From Streptomyces sp. SID12501 (lineage in GTDB: Bacteria > Actinomycetota > Actinomycetes > Streptomycetales > Streptomycetaceae): a stretch of DNA of 64,000 bases. Positions 48,822 to 58,748 of this stretch are shown in pieces; position 1 is the first letter of the stretch; every line of letters starts with the position of its first letter. The translations under genes were made by a program, and so were the position numbers. The DNA lies in assembly GCF_010550245.1 (NCBI RefSeq), contig NZ_JAAGLU010000003.1, positions 248,001 through 312,000 of the forward strand, written 5' to 3'. Below the pieces are notes generated by a model. It did no database searches. It had not been told where the DNA came from and saw only the letters and a list, made by a program, of their open reading frames with translations.

Positions 48822-48894
48822 ACGCGGAGTGTATCCACCATTCATATATTTCCTTAACTTCACAAACTTCTGAAATAAGTGTACGTTCGGAAAC
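48822..48894. promoter_or_regulatory. AT-rich divergent promoter of regulator and ABC exporter
   Basis: 73 bp of unusually AT-rich DNA (TTCATATATTTCCTTAAC, TTCTGAAATAAG) separates the two start codons. It must contain both promoters and the regulator's operator. The symmetric-looking core ACTT-CACAAACTT-CTGAAATAAGT was not resolved into a clear palindrome. Confidence 0.6.
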
Positions 48895-49821
48895 ATGACG
48901 AAGGCCAGCCCCGCTGTCGAGGTGTCCGGACTCCACAAGTCGTTCGGCAGGACGCACGCCCTGGACGGTCTCGACCTGACCGTGGAGACCGGCGAGGTGC
49001 ACGGCTTCCTCGGCCCCAACGGCTCCGGGAAGTCCACGACCGTCCGCGTCCTGCTCGGCCTGCTGCGCGCCGACTCGGGCACCGCGCGGATCCTGGGCCG
49101 GGACCCGTGGGCGGACGCGGTGGAGGTGCACCGCCGGATCGCGTACGTCCCCGGCGACGTCACCCTGTGGCGCAACCTCTCCGGCGGCGAGGTCATCGAC
49201 CTGTACGGCCGACTGCGCGGCGGCCTCGACTCGGCGCGCCGCGCCACCCTGATCGAACGGTTCGAGCTGGACCCGACCAAGAAGGGCCGCACGTACTCGA
49301 AGGGCAACCGCCAGAAGGTGGCGCTGGTGGCGGCGTTCGCGTCGGACGTCGACCTGCTGATCCTCGACGAACCGACCTCGGGCCTCGACCCGTTGATGGA
49401 GGAGGTCTTCCAGGCCTGCGTGGAGGAGGAGCGCGACAGAGGCCGTACGGTCCTGCTCTCCTCCCACATCCTCAGCGAGGTCGAGGAGTTGTGCGACCGC
49501 GTCAGCATCATCCGCAAGGGCCGCACCGTCGAGAGCGGCTCCCTGGCCGACCTGCGCCACCTCACCCGGACGAGCATCACGGCGGAACTGGCGGGCGCAC
49601 CGAACGGGTTGGCGCACCTGCCCGGCGTCCACGACCTGGATGTTCAGGGCACACGGGTCCAACTCCAGGTCGACACCGACAAGTTGGATGCGGTGCTGCG
49701 CTCCCTCACGGAGGCGGGCGTGCGGTCGCTGAGGTCGACACCACCGACGCTGGAGGAGTTGTTCCTGCGCCACTACCAGAACGACCCGGCCGACCCGGCC
49801 GAGGAGACGGTGACCCGATGA
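48895..49821 (+). CDS. ABC transporter ATP-binding protein (drug/antibiotic exporter)
   Basis: 308 residues. Walker [11 protein letters not shown]-loop region, signature [12 protein letters not shown] (a variant of LSGGQ), Walker [14 protein letters not shown] and H-loop SSHIL. The C-terminal extension ([27 protein letters not shown]) is typical for DrrA/CcmA-like exporters. Coupled by ATGA to the membrane subunit, divergent from a MarR/GbsR-type regulator. Confidence 0.95.
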   Translation: MTKASPAVEVSGLHKSFGRTHALDGLDLTVETGEVHGFLGPNGSGKSTTVRVLLGLLRADSGTARILGRDPWADAVEVHRRIAYVPGDVTLWRNLSGGEVIDLYGRLRGGLDSARRATLIERFELDPTKKGRTYSKGNRQKVALVAAFASDVDLLILDEPTSGLDPLMEEVFQACVEEERDRGRTVLLSSHILSEVEELCDRVSIIRKGRTVESGSLADLRHLTRTSITAELAGAPNGLAHLPGVHDLDVQGTRVQLQVDTDKLDAVLRSLTEAGVRSLRSTPPTLEELFLRHYQNDPADPAEETVTR

Positions 49822-51440
49822 CACCCGCGACAGCGACCACCCCCACGCCCTTCGCGGTACGTTCGGGAGGCGCACGCCAACTGGCGGGCACCGGAACGCT
49901 GTTGAGGTTCAACCTGCGGCGCGACCGGGTGATGATCCCGGTGTGGGTGGCGGTGACGGCCCTCATGGTCCTGTCCCTCCCGGGCTCCCTGGAGAGCGTG
50001 TACTCCACCCCCGCCGAACGAGCCGACATCGCCCGCCAGTTGTTCACCAACAGCTCGCTGCGGGCCACGTACGGCCCGGTGTTCAGCGACTCGATCGGCG
50101 GCCTGACCGCCTGGCGCATCGGCGGTTACGCGGCGGTCCTCGCCGGCATCATGAGCCTGCTCGTCGTCGTACGGCACACCCGCGACGAGGAGGAGAGCGG
50201 ACGTCAGGAACTGATCTCGTCGGCGATGGTGGGCCGCCGGGCACCGCTGACTGCGGCCCTGCTCACCGCCCTGGTCGCCAACACCGCGCTGGCGCTGCTG
50301 ATCGCGGGCGGACTGGCCGGCCGGGGCGCGTCCGGGGCTCTGGCGCTGGGCCTGGGCATCGGGGGCGTGGGAACGGCGTTCGCCACCCTGGCGGCGATCG
50401 TCGCGCAGTTCACGGAGAGCGCGCGGCTGGCGAAGGGCCTGACGGGCGGCCTGCTCGGCGCGGCGTTCGTGCTGCGCGCGGCGGGCGACTCCGCGACCAA
50501 CGACGGTTCGTCACCGCTGACCTGGATGTCACCGATCGGCTGGCTGGAGAACGTCCGGCCGTTCGCGGACGAACGGTGGTGGGTACTGGGGCTGTTCGTG
50601 GCCGCGACGGCTCTACAGGGTTGGCTGGCCTACGAGTTGGCGGGCCGCCGGGACGTCGGCATGAGCTTCTTCCCGACCCGGCCGGGACCGGCGGCCGGCC
50701 GCCTGGCCGCGGCCGGCGCACTGGCCTGGCGACTGCAACGAGGGGCCGTCCTCGGCTGGAGCATCGGGTTCCTCGCCGCCGGGGTCGCCTTCGGCGGGCT
50801 GACGAAGGGCGCGGCGGACCTGGTCGGCGACAACGCGAAGACCCGGGAGATCATCGAGCGGATGGGCGGGCAGTCGGGCATCGAGGACGCGTTCCTGGCC
50901 ACGATGGCCGGCATGTTCGGCATGGTGGCGGCGCTGTACGTCGTCTCGTCGGTACTGCGGCTGCACGCCGAGGAGACCTCACAGCGGGCCGAGCCGATCC
51001 TCGCCAACGCGGTGGGCCGGCTGCGCTGGGCCGACGGCCACCTGGTGATCGCCTTCGGCGGCGCGGTGTGGATCCTCCTGCTGAGCGGCCTGGGCCTGGC
51101 ACTCGGGTACGGGGAGGAGCTGGGCCCGGTCCTGGCGGCGAGCCTGGTGCAGGTCCCGGCGGTGTGGGTGCTGGGCGGACTGGCGGTTCTGCTGTACGGG
51201 GTGTCACCCCGACTGGCGGTCGGCGCCTGGGGTGTTGCCGGGTTCGCGCTGCTGGTGGGGTGGATCGGACCGGCACTGGACGTACCGCAGGGGGTGCTGG
51301 ATCTGTCGCCGTTCGGGCATCTGCCGAAGTTGCCGGGCGGGGAGATGACGTGGGGGCCTGTGGTGGTCCTGACCGGGGTCGCGGCGGGATTGGTGGCCGC
51401 GGGGCTGGCGGGGTTGCGGCGGCGGGACCTGAGCGCATGA
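49818..51440 (+). CDS. ABC exporter permease, tetronasin-resistance type
   Basis: 540 residues with about 12 membrane helices arranged as two six-helix halves ([21 protein letters not shown]...; [46 protein letters not shown]...). This double-length ABC-2 layout, with the [19 protein letters not shown] middle loop, is characteristic of polyketide antibiotic exporters such as those for tetronasin. The partner ATPase ends four bases into it. Likely confers resistance to a lipophilic antibiotic. Confidence 0.92.
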   Translation: MTPATATTPTPFAVRSGGARQLAGTGTLLRFNLRRDRVMIPVWVAVTALMVLSLPGSLESVYSTPAERADIARQLFTNSSLRATYGPVFSDSIGGLTAWRIGGYAAVLAGIMSLLVVVRHTRDEEESGRQELISSAMVGRRAPLTAALLTALVANTALALLIAGGLAGRGASGALALGLGIGGVGTAFATLAAIVAQFTESARLAKGLTGGLLGAAFVLRAAGDSATNDGSSPLTWMSPIGWLENVRPFADERWWVLGLFVAATALQGWLAYELAGRRDVGMSFFPTRPGPAAGRLAAAGALAWRLQRGAVLGWSIGFLAAGVAFGGLTKGAADLVGDNAKTREIIERMGGQSGIEDAFLATMAGMFGMVAALYVVSSVLRLHAEETSQRAEPILANAVGRLRWADGHLVIAFGGAVWILLLSGLGLALGYGEELGPVLAASLVQVPAVWVLGGLAVLLYGVSPRLAVGAWGVAGFALLVGWIGPALDVPQGVLDLSPFGHLPKLPGGEMTWGPVVVLTGVAAGLVAAGLAGLRRRDLSA

Positions 51441-51543
51441 GAGAAGGCGACCGCCGGACACGGCACCGTGCCGTTGCCGCTCCTCGCCGGAACCGCCGGT
51501 GGACCGGTCCTCCGGGCGGTCCTGCGGGGCGTCGGATCCCGCC

Positions 51544-52767
51544 TCAGCTCTCGACGCTCACGCGCAGTCCCTCCAACCCCCTGATCACAAAGTTCGGTTT
51601 CCGGGCGGGTTCCGCCGCCAGGGTCAGCCCCGGCGCCCCCTCCAGCAGCGCCCCCATCGACGCCGCCAGCTCGATCCGGGCCAGCGGAGCCCCGATGCAG
51701 TAGTGGATGCCCGCGCTGAACGAGATGTGCGGGTTCTCCGTCCGCGTCAGGTCCAGCGCCCCGGGGTCGGTGAAGACCGCCGGGTCGTGGTTGGCCGCGC
51801 CGAAGAGCAGGGCCACCTCACTCCCCCTCGGGATCACCGTGCCGTCGATCTCGATGTCGTCCAGTACCCAGCGTTCGAAGAGCTGGAGCGGGGTGTCGTA
51901 GCGCATCAGCTCCTCCACGGCGGAGGGGATCAGGGAGGGGTCCGCGCGCAGCACCGCCAGCTGGGCCGGGTTGCGGAACAGGGCCCACCAGCCGTTCACC
52001 GTCGCGTTCACCGTCGCCTCGTGGCCCGCGTTGAGCAGGAGCACGCACGTCGAGATCATTTCCTGTTCCGTCAGACGGTCGCCCTCGTCGTACGCGGCGA
52101 TCAGGCCCGAGATCAGTTCCTCGCCGGGCTTCTCGCGGCGGGCCGCGATCAGCTCCCGCAGGTACTCCGTGAACTCCTCCGACGCGCGTACCGCCTTCGC
52201 CGCCGTGTCCTCGGACGGGCTCAGCTCGTACATCCCGCAGATGTCCGCCGACCAGGGGCGCAGCGGGGCACGGTCGCTCTCCGGGATGCCCAGCATCTCC
52301 GCGATCACCGCCACCGGCAGCGGCTCCGCCACGTCCGTGAGCAGGTCGCCGCCGCCCGCCTTCACCAGGTCGGCCACCAGCTTCGCCGCCAGCTGCTCCA
52401 CGTACGGCTTGAGCCCCTCCACCGTGCGCGGCGTGAACGCCTTCGACACCAGGCGGCGGATCCGCGTGTGGTCCGGCGGCTCCAGGTCCAGCATGCCGTG
52501 GTCGTTGAGGGTGTGGAACGGCTCGTGTTCCGGCGGGGGTGCCGTGCGGCCGAAGTCCTCGTGGGTGAAGCGGTGCTGGTAGGTCCGGCCCAGGCGGCGG
52601 TCGCGCAGCAGCGCCGAGACGTCCGCGTGGTGCGGGACCAGCCACTGGTTCGTGGGTTCGTAGTACACGACCCGGCCCCGGGCGCGCAGTTCGGCATACG
52701 CGGGGTACGGATCCGCGACGAACGCCGGGTCCCAGGGGTCGAAAGCGAGGTCAAAAGCAGCTGCCAT
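51544..52767 (-). CDS. cytochrome P450
   Basis: 407 residues, no membrane anchor, as usual for bacterial P450s. I-helix LLLNAGHEATVN, K-helix ExxR (AVEELMRY), PERF-like region and heme ligand FSAGIHYCIGAPLAR (Cys about residue 352). It resembles the CYP107-like P450s widespread in Streptomyces. No ferredoxin gene or biosynthetic cluster is adjacent, so the substrate is unknown. Divergent from the FemAB-like gene. Confidence 0.95.
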   Translation of the reverse strand: MAAAFDLAFDPWDPAFVADPYPAYAELRARGRVVYYEPTNQWLVPHHADVSALLRDRRLGRTYQHRFTHEDFGRTAPPPEHEPFHTLNDHGMLDLEPPDHTRIRRLVSKAFTPRTVEGLKPYVEQLAAKLVADLVKAGGGDLLTDVAEPLPVAVIAEMLGIPESDRAPLRPWSADICGMYELSPSEDTAAKAVRASEEFTEYLRELIAARREKPGEELISGLIAAYDEGDRLTEQEMISTCVLLLNAGHEATVNATVNGWWALFRNPAQLAVLRADPSLIPSAVEELMRYDTPLQLFERWVLDDIEIDGTVIPRGSEVALLFGAANHDPAVFTDPGALDLTRTENPHISFSAGIHYCIGAPLARIELAASMGALLEGAPGLTLAAEPARKPNFVIRGLEGLRVSVES

Positions 52768-53008
52768 GCACGGACGCTAGCCCGAGCCACCCCCATCTGA
52801 CCAGGGACGTCTCACCGTACGACGCCTCGGGCCACCGACCGGCGATGGGCTGAGTTCGGGTTCCCGTCAGCGGCCCTTCGCCTGTCCTTCGCCTGTCCCG
52901 CCCGTCCGGTACACCGGGCCCGACTGGGATACGGAGAACCAGTGAACCCTTGACCCGTCCGGTGATCCCCGGCTTAGGGTGGCCGCCCCGAACAGGAGTA
53001 CCCCACCC

Positions 53009-54160
53009 ATGACCAGCCTGTACGTGCGGGAGATCACGCGCGAGGAGCATCTGGCCCACCTGCGGCAGCATCCCGACGCGAGCCATCTCCAGATCCCCGA
53101 GTGGGGCGGCGTGAAGCCCGACTGGCTGCCGGAGAGCATCGGCTGGTTCGAGGGCGAGGCAGCGAATCAAGCGGTGGGCGACGCGATGGTCGCGGCGGCG
53201 CTCGTCCTGTACCGGCCGCTGCCCGGCACGCGGCGCTACCTCGCGTACCTTCCCGACGGGCCCGCGATCGACTGGCGGACCCCTCGGCTGGAGCGCTGGC
53301 TGGACCCGCTCGTCGCCCATCTGGAGCGGATCGGGGCGTTCTCGGTGCGGATAGGGCCACCCCTGGTCGTACGTCACTGGGACCCGGCCACCGTGACGGC
53401 GGGCCTCGCAGACCCCGGCGTACGGCATCTGCGCGAGCTGCCCGCCGGCGGCATCGACGGACACGCGCTCGACGCCGGCGAGCGGCTGCGGCGGCTCGGG
53501 TGGCGGCCGTGCGAGGAGGACGACGGCAGCGGTTTCGGCCTCGGCCAGCCGCGCTACGGCTGCCGGATCCCGTTGTCGGGCCGCTCGGAGGACGACCTTC
53601 GCGCCGCCCTCGCCCCGCACTGGGAACAGGCCCTGCACACCTCCGAGTTGGCGGACGTCCAGGTCTCGTGGGTGTCGGACGCCGACCTGCCCGAGTTCCA
53701 CCGCCTGTACACCGCGACCGCCGCCCACGACGGCTTCAAGGCACGCCCGTTGGACTACTTCCGGCGCATGTGGCAGGCCCTGAACGCCGAGGACGACGAC
53801 CGGCTCCGCCTCTACGTCGCCGAGTACGAGGGCGAGGTGCTCTCCGGGGCCCTCATGATCAACGTCGGCTCCCGGGCCTGGCACTCGTACCCCGCATCCG
53901 GCCGCCGGGGACGCCAACTCCGGCCCAGCAGCGCGCTGTTGTGGCGCATGCTGTGCGACGCGCTGTCGTCGGGCGTCGAGACGTACGACCTGCGTTCCAT
54001 CACCCCCGCCCTCACCGAGGACCGCCTCCTCGGCCGGCTCCACTTCAAGACGGGGGCCGGCGGCCAGGCCGTGGAGTACCTCGGGGAGTGGGAACTACCG
54101 GTGGGCAGCCAGGGCAAGCTGCTGCAACGGGCGTTGCGGGTCTATCTCGGCCGCAGATGA
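53009..54160 (+). CDS. FemAB/FemX-family peptidyltransferase (lipid II:glycine or similar)
   Basis: 383 residues from ATG 53009 (AGGAG upstream). Two GNAT-like halves: start LYVREITREEHLAHLRQHPDASHLQIPEWGGVK, AALVLYRPLPGTRRYLAYLPDGPAIDW, VRIGPPLVVRHW; second LPEFHRLYTATAAHDGFKARPLDYFRRMW, YVAEYEGEVLSGALMINVGSRAWHSYPASG, SSALLWRMLCDALSSGVETYDLRS, LHFKTGAGGQAVEYLGEWELPV. FemX-like enzymes attach the first amino acid of the peptidoglycan cross-bridge (Gly in Streptomyces) using aminoacyl-tRNA. It converges with the two-component system and is divergent from the P450. Confidence 0.9.
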   Translation: MTSLYVREITREEHLAHLRQHPDASHLQIPEWGGVKPDWLPESIGWFEGEAANQAVGDAMVAAALVLYRPLPGTRRYLAYLPDGPAIDWRTPRLERWLDPLVAHLERIGAFSVRIGPPLVVRHWDPATVTAGLADPGVRHLRELPAGGIDGHALDAGERLRRLGWRPCEEDDGSGFGLGQPRYGCRIPLSGRSEDDLRAALAPHWEQALHTSELADVQVSWVSDADLPEFHRLYTATAAHDGFKARPLDYFRRMWQALNAEDDDRLRLYVAEYEGEVLSGALMINVGSRAWHSYPASGRRGRQLRPSSALLWRMLCDALSSGVETYDLRSITPALTEDRLLGRLHFKTGAGGQAVEYLGEWELPVGSQGKLLQRALRVYLGRR

Positions 54161-54161
54161 C

Positions 54162-54206
54162 CCACCGTCCCGCACTCCACCATCCCGCACTCCACCGTCC
54201 CTCACC
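54162..54206. repeat. 15-bp tandem repeat after FemAB-like gene
   Basis: Three near-identical copies of CCACCGTCCCGCACT lie in the short gap between two convergent coding regions. They are non-coding. Confidence 0.85.
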
Positions 54207-54226
54207 CCGGAGTCACGCGCCGACCC

Positions 54227-54901
54227 TCACCCGGGCGTCACCAGCCGTGCCTCGTACGCGAACACCGCCGCCTGGGTGCGGTCCCGCAGGCCCAGTTTCA
54301 CCAGGATGCGGCTGACGTGCGTCTTGATCGTCGACTCGGCGACCACCAGTCGCCCCGCGATCTCCACGTTCGACAGGCCCTCCGCGATGAGCACCAGCAC
54401 CTCGGTCTCCCGGTCGGTCAGCTCGCCGTACGCCGACTGCGCGCCCGCCATGACACGCGGCGCCTCGGAGAGTTTCGAGAACTCCGTGATCAGGCGCCGG
54501 GTGACCGAGGGGGCGAGCAGCGCCTCCCCGGCCGCCACCACCCGTACCCCCTCGGCCAGTTGACGTGCCGACGCGTCCTTCAGCAGGAAGCCCGACGCGC
54601 CCGCCCGCAGCGCCTGGTACACGTACTCGTCGAGGTCGAACGTCGTCAGCACCAGCACCTTCGCCGAGTCGTCCGCCGCGACGATCTCCCGGGTCGCCTC
54701 GATACCGTTCAGTTCGGGCATCCGGATGTCCATCAGGACGACGTCCGGGGCGAGTTCACGCACCCGGTCCACCGCCTCTCGGCCGTTCACCGCCTCGCCG
54801 ACGACCTCGATGTCCGGCATCGCGTTCATCAGCACGGAGAAGCCCTCGCGGACCATCATCTGGTCGTCCACGATCAGTACGCGGATCGCAGGGGCGCTCA
54901 T
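54227..54901 (-). CDS. NarL/LuxR-type response regulator
   Basis: 224 residues. Receiver domain IRVLIVDDQMMVREGF with acidic pocket DD, phospho-Asp in DVVLMDIRMPELNG, T-loop VLVLTTFD and K in GFLLKDASARQL. LuxR HTH: LTDRETEVLVLIAEGLSNVEIAGRLVVAESTIKTHVSRILVKLGLRDRTQAAVFAYEA. Overlaps the sensor kinase gene by 4 bp. Target genes unknown; the neighbouring FemAB or P450 may be possible. Confidence 0.96.
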   Translation of the reverse strand: MSAPAIRVLIVDDQMMVREGFSVLMNAMPDIEVVGEAVNGREAVDRVRELAPDVVLMDIRMPELNGIEATREIVAADDSAKVLVLTTFDLDEYVYQALRAGASGFLLKDASARQLAEGVRVVAAGEALLAPSVTRRLITEFSKLSEAPRVMAGAQSAYGELTDRETEVLVLIAEGLSNVEIAGRLVVAESTIKTHVSRILVKLGLRDRTQAAVFAYEARLVTPG

Positions 54902-56292
54902 GCCTCGCCCGCTCCGTCCTCGTCCGTGACGCGCGCGACCGGGAGGAAGACCGTGACCTCGTAGCCGCCGTCGGCCGCCGGGGCCGCCGTCATCTCGCCG
55001 CCGAGCATGGAGACCCGCTCGCGCATCCCCGTGAGACCGTGCCCCGCGCCCTCCGTCGGCGTCTGCTTCACGAACGACACCTCCCCAGCCGGGCCGTTGA
55101 CGATCCGCAGGCCCAACCCGCCGAGCACGTAACCGATTTCGACCCGCGCGCTCGCACCCGGCGCGTGCCGGAGCGTATTGCTCAGCGCCTCCTGCACGAT
55201 CCGGTACGCCGACAGCTCGACGCCCTGCGGGAGTTCACGTACCGCGCCCGTCACCACCTTCTCCACTCCCAGGCCCGCTTCCCTCACGTTGGCAAGTAGG
55301 GCGTCGAGGTCGGCCAGGGTCGGCTGCGGGGCGTCGGGAGCCTCGTAGTCCTTCGCGCGTACGACGCCCAGGACCCGGCGGAGTTCGGTGAGCGCGGCCA
55401 CCGCGTTCTCGCGGATCGTCGCGAAGGCCTTCGTCAGCTCCTCGGGCGGGTCCTCCACCCGGTAGGGCGCCGCCTCCGCCTGGATGGCCACGACCATCAT
55501 GTGGTGCGCGACGACGTCGTGCAGTTCACGTGCGATGGTCGTGCGTTCCTCCAGCAGGGTGCGCTTGGAACGCTCGTGCGCGGTCACCGTCTGCTGGGCG
55601 GTCACCTCCTGCTCGGCGGCCCGGCGCACCAGCAGCACGGTCACCACGAGCAGCGCCAGCGCCGAGACGAAGAGGAAGGGCAGGGCGTTGCTGCTGAAGT
55701 AACGGTCGCCGAAGAGGATCTCGGCGCCCATGGCGTACGCCGCCGTCAGCGCCCACATCCAGGCGGCCGTACGCTGCCGGGTCCGGGCGGCCACGACCGT
55801 CAGCACCACCAGGTGGGCGACGAAACTCGGGGGCGCCCAGGGCCAGTCGCCGGACCCGTAGTCGCGGGTCTCGTCCTGGCCGATCGCGGCGACGGCCGGG
55901 ATCGAGGCCAGGGAGAACCAGAAGGCCCCGACCGGCCGGACCAGCGTCAGCAGGATCGGCCCCAGCGAGAAGAAGGTCATCGCCAGCGCCACCAGCACAT
56001 CCCCGCGGCTGGTGGCGAAGGAGACGAGCGCGGCCAGCATCCCGGCCGCGCCCACCAGGGCGTGCGGCGTCCAGACCGCGTACGGGCGCAGCCGCCGGGG
56101 CAGCACACGGGCGATCCCGCCGGGCTTGTTCCTCGGGGGCAGCGGGCGGTAGGCGAGGGGGTCGTTCAGCAGGTCCGCGCGCAGCCCTGCCAGGGCGTCC
56201 ATGGCCAGCCGGAGCTCGGGGCTGCGTGACAGCAGCCCGTCGCCCGCCGGGCTCGGCTCGGGTTTTGTCTGCGTGTGGGTCGTCTCAGTCAC
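54898..56292 (-). CDS. NarX/DesK-type sensor histidine kinase
   Basis: 464 residues. Six membrane helices (about 55-230) are followed by HisKA_3: TIARELHDVVAHHMMVVAIQAEAAPYRVEDPPEELTKAF with phospho-His in the ELHDVVAHH box, and a HATPase domain AYRIVQEALSNTLRHAPGA, GLGLRIVNGPAG-like N and G boxes, GHGLTGMRERVSMLGGEM. It pairs with the overlapping NarL-type regulator. The membrane part contains no large sensory loop, so it may sense membrane state or a small compound. Confidence 0.95.
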   Translation of the reverse strand: MTETTHTQTKPEPSPAGDGLLSRSPELRLAMDALAGLRADLLNDPLAYRPLPPRNKPGGIARVLPRRLRPYAVWTPHALVGAAGMLAALVSFATSRGDVLVALAMTFFSLGPILLTLVRPVGAFWFSLASIPAVAAIGQDETRDYGSGDWPWAPPSFVAHLVVLTVVAARTRQRTAAWMWALTAAYAMGAEILFGDRYFSSNALPFLFVSALALLVVTVLLVRRAAEQEVTAQQTVTAHERSKRTLLEERTTIARELHDVVAHHMMVVAIQAEAAPYRVEDPPEELTKAFATIRENAVAALTELRRVLGVVRAKDYEAPDAPQPTLADLDALLANVREAGLGVEKVVTGAVRELPQGVELSAYRIVQEALSNTLRHAPGASARVEIGYVLGGLGLRIVNGPAGEVSFVKQTPTEGAGHGLTGMRERVSMLGGEMTAAPAADGGYEVTVFLPVARVTDEDGAGEA

Positions 56293-56392
56293 ATACAGAA
56301 CGGTAGGAGGCGGCCGGGCCGCGGTCGTCAGCAGTGAGGGGGGTTCTTCGCCGTCCGCCTCAGGTACTACGACGGCTGCTACGAGTACGACC

Positions 56393-57289
56393 TCACCACG
56401 CGAGCTGGGCGATCTCCTCCGCGACCACCGCGCACGCGTCCGCCACCGGGTCGATCAGCGGAAAGTGACCGACGTCCGCCAGCAGCGTCACACCGACCAC
56501 CTCACCGGCCTTCGCCGCCGCGTCCGCGTACGACTCGGCGACCAACTCCGGTACGTCGGTGTCGGCGCGCCCCTGTACGAGGGTGGTCGCGATGCCGGTG
56601 GGGAGCAGCAGCGCCGGGTCGGCGTAGGGCTGACGCTCGGCGAAGTGCCCTTCCCCGCCCAGGAGTTGACGGACGGCGTTGGAGCAGACGTCCAGCTTCG
56701 CGGCGACGCCGAAGTCCGCGACCGGGGCGAGGGCGACCACACCGCGCAACGGGGCGGGGCGGGCCAGGAACCAGGGCGCGTCGGCGGGGAGGAGATGCCG
56801 GGCGGCGACCCACAGGGCCAGGTGCCCGCCCGCCGAGTGCCCGGTGACGACCGTGCGGCGCGGGTCGGCCTGCGGGAGGTGGGCCGCCGCGAGCGCGGGC
56901 AGGGCGTCCAGCGCCGCCGCGACGTCGTCGAAGGTGTCGGGCCAGCGGCCGGCGACAGTGGGGTCGTCCCCGCCCCGCCGGTACTCCACGTTGGCCACGG
57001 CGAACCCGCGCCGGGCCAGGAACGCGGCGAACGGCGTGATGTGCCGGCGGTCGTACGGCGCCCGCCAGGCACCCCCGTGCAGCACGACGACCAGCGGCGC
57101 GCTCTTGTCGTCCGGCAGCGACCGGGGGCCCTGCGGGGCATAGAAGTCGATCACCTGGTCGGGGTGGTCGCCGTACGCGGCGGTGGCGTCGGGGTCGACG
57201 GGCGGGTGCGAGAAGGCCGACGCCTCTTCCGCAGCGCGCGCGGCAGCCTCCGCAGCGCCGTGCTCCCTTGCTACGGCATCGTCCGGCAT
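56393..57289 (-). CDS. alpha/beta-hydrolase, probable N-formylkynurenine formamidase
   Basis: 298 residues. Oxyanion motif HGGAWRAPYDRRH, nucleophile elbow GHSAGGHL, then Asp in RADTDVP and catalytic His in DVGHFPLIDP. The family covers esterases and arylformamidases. It lies on the same strand, 214 bp downstream of kynureninase and TDO genes, and in S. coelicolor the corresponding neighbour acts as formamidase in tryptophan breakdown, so this role is likely. It is not a metal-dependent KynB. An in-frame region of low-complexity Ala at the start suggests an uncertain N-terminus. Confidence 0.85.
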   Translation of the reverse strand: MPDDAVAREHGAAEAAARAAEEASAFSHPPVDPDATAAYGDHPDQVIDFYAPQGPRSLPDDKSAPLVVVLHGGAWRAPYDRRHITPFAAFLARRGFAVANVEYRRGGDDPTVAGRWPDTFDDVAAALDALPALAAAHLPQADPRRTVVTGHSAGGHLALWVAARHLLPADAPWFLARPAPLRGVVALAPVADFGVAAKLDVCSNAVRQLLGGEGHFAERQPYADPALLLPTGIATTLVQGRADTDVPELVAESYADAAAKAGEVVGVTLLADVGHFPLIDPVADACAVVAEEIAQLAW

Positions 57290-57503
57290 GGTCCAACCTC
57301 TCAGCGACGTACGGGATTTGGCGGACCTGGAGAGAATTCGGCCGTTGCCGGGACGCTATCAGGCCCCGTGACGTGCGCTGACACGCGGAAGTGACGCTCG
57401 GTGCACATATGTACATTCCCGGCGGCGGCCGTCGTACATGTCACGCCGACCGTCGCCGGATCAAGCCCGAGCCCGGGGCTGAGCCCGAGCCCGGACAGAG
57501 AAC
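57290..57503. other. gap upstream of hydrolase gene
   Basis: Contains an imperfect 14-bp palindrome TGCACATATGTACA (57402-57415), a possible operator for the hydrolase gene, and a 13-bp direct repeat AGCCCGAGCCCGG (57464-57476 and 57482-57494) just past the kynureninase stop. No gene is visible. Confidence 0.4.
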
Positions 57504-58748
57504 TCAGCCCGCCACGACCTCGCCCAGCACCCGGGCCGCCCGCTCCACGTCCGCGAACCCGACGTACAGCGGCGTGAACCCGAACCGAAGCACGTCCGGC
57601 CGCCGGAAGTCGCCGACGACGCCCCGCTCGATGAGCCGTGCCATCACGTCCCCCGCGTCCGAGCACCGCAGCGCGATCTGGCTCCCGCGCTCGGCATGCG
57701 CGACCGGCGTCACGCACTCGACGCGCCCCTCCGGGACGTACTCGTCGACGCACTCCAGGAAGAAGTCGGTCAGGGCGAGGGACTTGGCCCGGACGGCGTC
57801 GATGCCGACCCCGTCCCACACCTCCAGGGCCGCCTCCAGGGCGAGCATCGAGAGGATGTCCGGCGTACCGACCCGCCCACGCGTCGCACCCGGGGCGGGG
57901 GCGTACTCGGGCCGCATGCCGAAGGGGTCGGCGTGCGAGGTCCAGCCGGGCAGGGGCGAGTCGAACCGCTCCTGGTGCGCCTGGTTCACGTACAGGTAGG
58001 CGGGCGAACCGGGCCCGCCGTTCAGGTACTTGTAGGTGCAGCCGACGGCGAGATCGACCCCGTGCTCGTCCAGCCCGACCGGCAGGGCGCCCGCGCTGTG
58101 GCACAGGTCCCAGACGGCCAGGGCGCCGGACGCGTGGATCGCGGCCGTGAGGGCGGGCAGGTCGTGCAGCCGGCCGGTGCGGTAGTCGACGTGGTTGAGC
58201 AGCACGGCGGCGGTACGGTCGCTCAACTCCCCGGGTACGGCGCCAGGTTCGAGCGCACGCAGGGTGCAGCCGGTCATCCGGGCGGCGGACTCGGCGATGT
58301 AACCGTCGGTGGGGAAGGTGGCGGCGTCGACAAGAATCTCGTCACGACCGCCCGCCCCGCCACCCCCCGCCAGCCGCACCGCACCCACAACTGCCTTGAA
58401 AACATTGACACTTGTCGAGTCACCGACGACGACCTGACCGGGCGCCGCACCCACCAGCGGAGCGATACGGTCACCGATCCGCTCGGGCGCGGTCCACCAT
58501 CCGCTCTCGTCCCAGGACCGGATGAGCAGCTCGCCCCACTCCCGGCGCACGACGTCGTCGAGCCGGCCGGGGACGGACGCGGGCAGCGCGCCGAGCGAGT
58601 TCCCGTCCAGGTAGGTGACACCGAAGTCGAGCACGAACCGCTCGCGCAGCTTGGCGAGTTCGTCGCGCGAGTCCAGTTCCCGGGCCAGATCGTCCTTGGC
58701 GGGCAGCAGTTTGGAGGAAAGGGGCTTGGTGGCAGGCAGCTCAGACAT
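57504..58748 (-). CDS. kynU: kynureninase
   Basis: 414 residues. PLP lysine K240 in the CTYKYLNGGPGSPAYLYV motif; N-terminal YLDGNSLGALP; VVGDSTSVNVFKAVVGAVRL phosphate loop; DLCHSAGALPVGLDEHGVDLAVG with the PLP ring Asp. It cleaves L-kynurenine to anthranilate and alanine. Its ATG overlaps the TDO stop by 8 bp, so the two are co-translated; the hydrolase gene follows downstream. Confidence 0.97.
   Translation of the reverse strand: MSELPATKPLSSKLLPAKDDLARELDSRDELAKLRERFVLDFGVTYLDGNSLGALPASVPGRLDDVVRREWGELLIRSWDESGWWTAPERIGDRIAPLVGAAPGQVVVGDSTSVNVFKAVVGAVRLAGGGGAGGRDEILVDAATFPTDGYIAESAARMTGCTLRALEPGAVPGELSDRTAAVLLNHVDYRTGRLHDLPALTAAIHASGALAVWDLCHSAGALPVGLDEHGVDLAVGCTYKYLNGGPGSPAYLYVNQAHQERFDSPLPGWTSHADPFGMRPEYAPAPGATRGRVGTPDILSMLALEAALEVWDGVGIDAVRAKSLALTDFFLECVDEYVPEGRVECVTPVAHAERGSQIALRCSDAGDVMARLIERGVVGDFRRPDVLRFGFTPLYVGFADVERAARVLGEVVAG

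Noticed and set aside
48822..51440. P450, ABC exporter and regulator as part of an antibiotic gene cluster
   Set aside because: No polyketide, peptide synthetase, terpene or tailoring core gene is present in the window; these are ordinary stand-alone genes.
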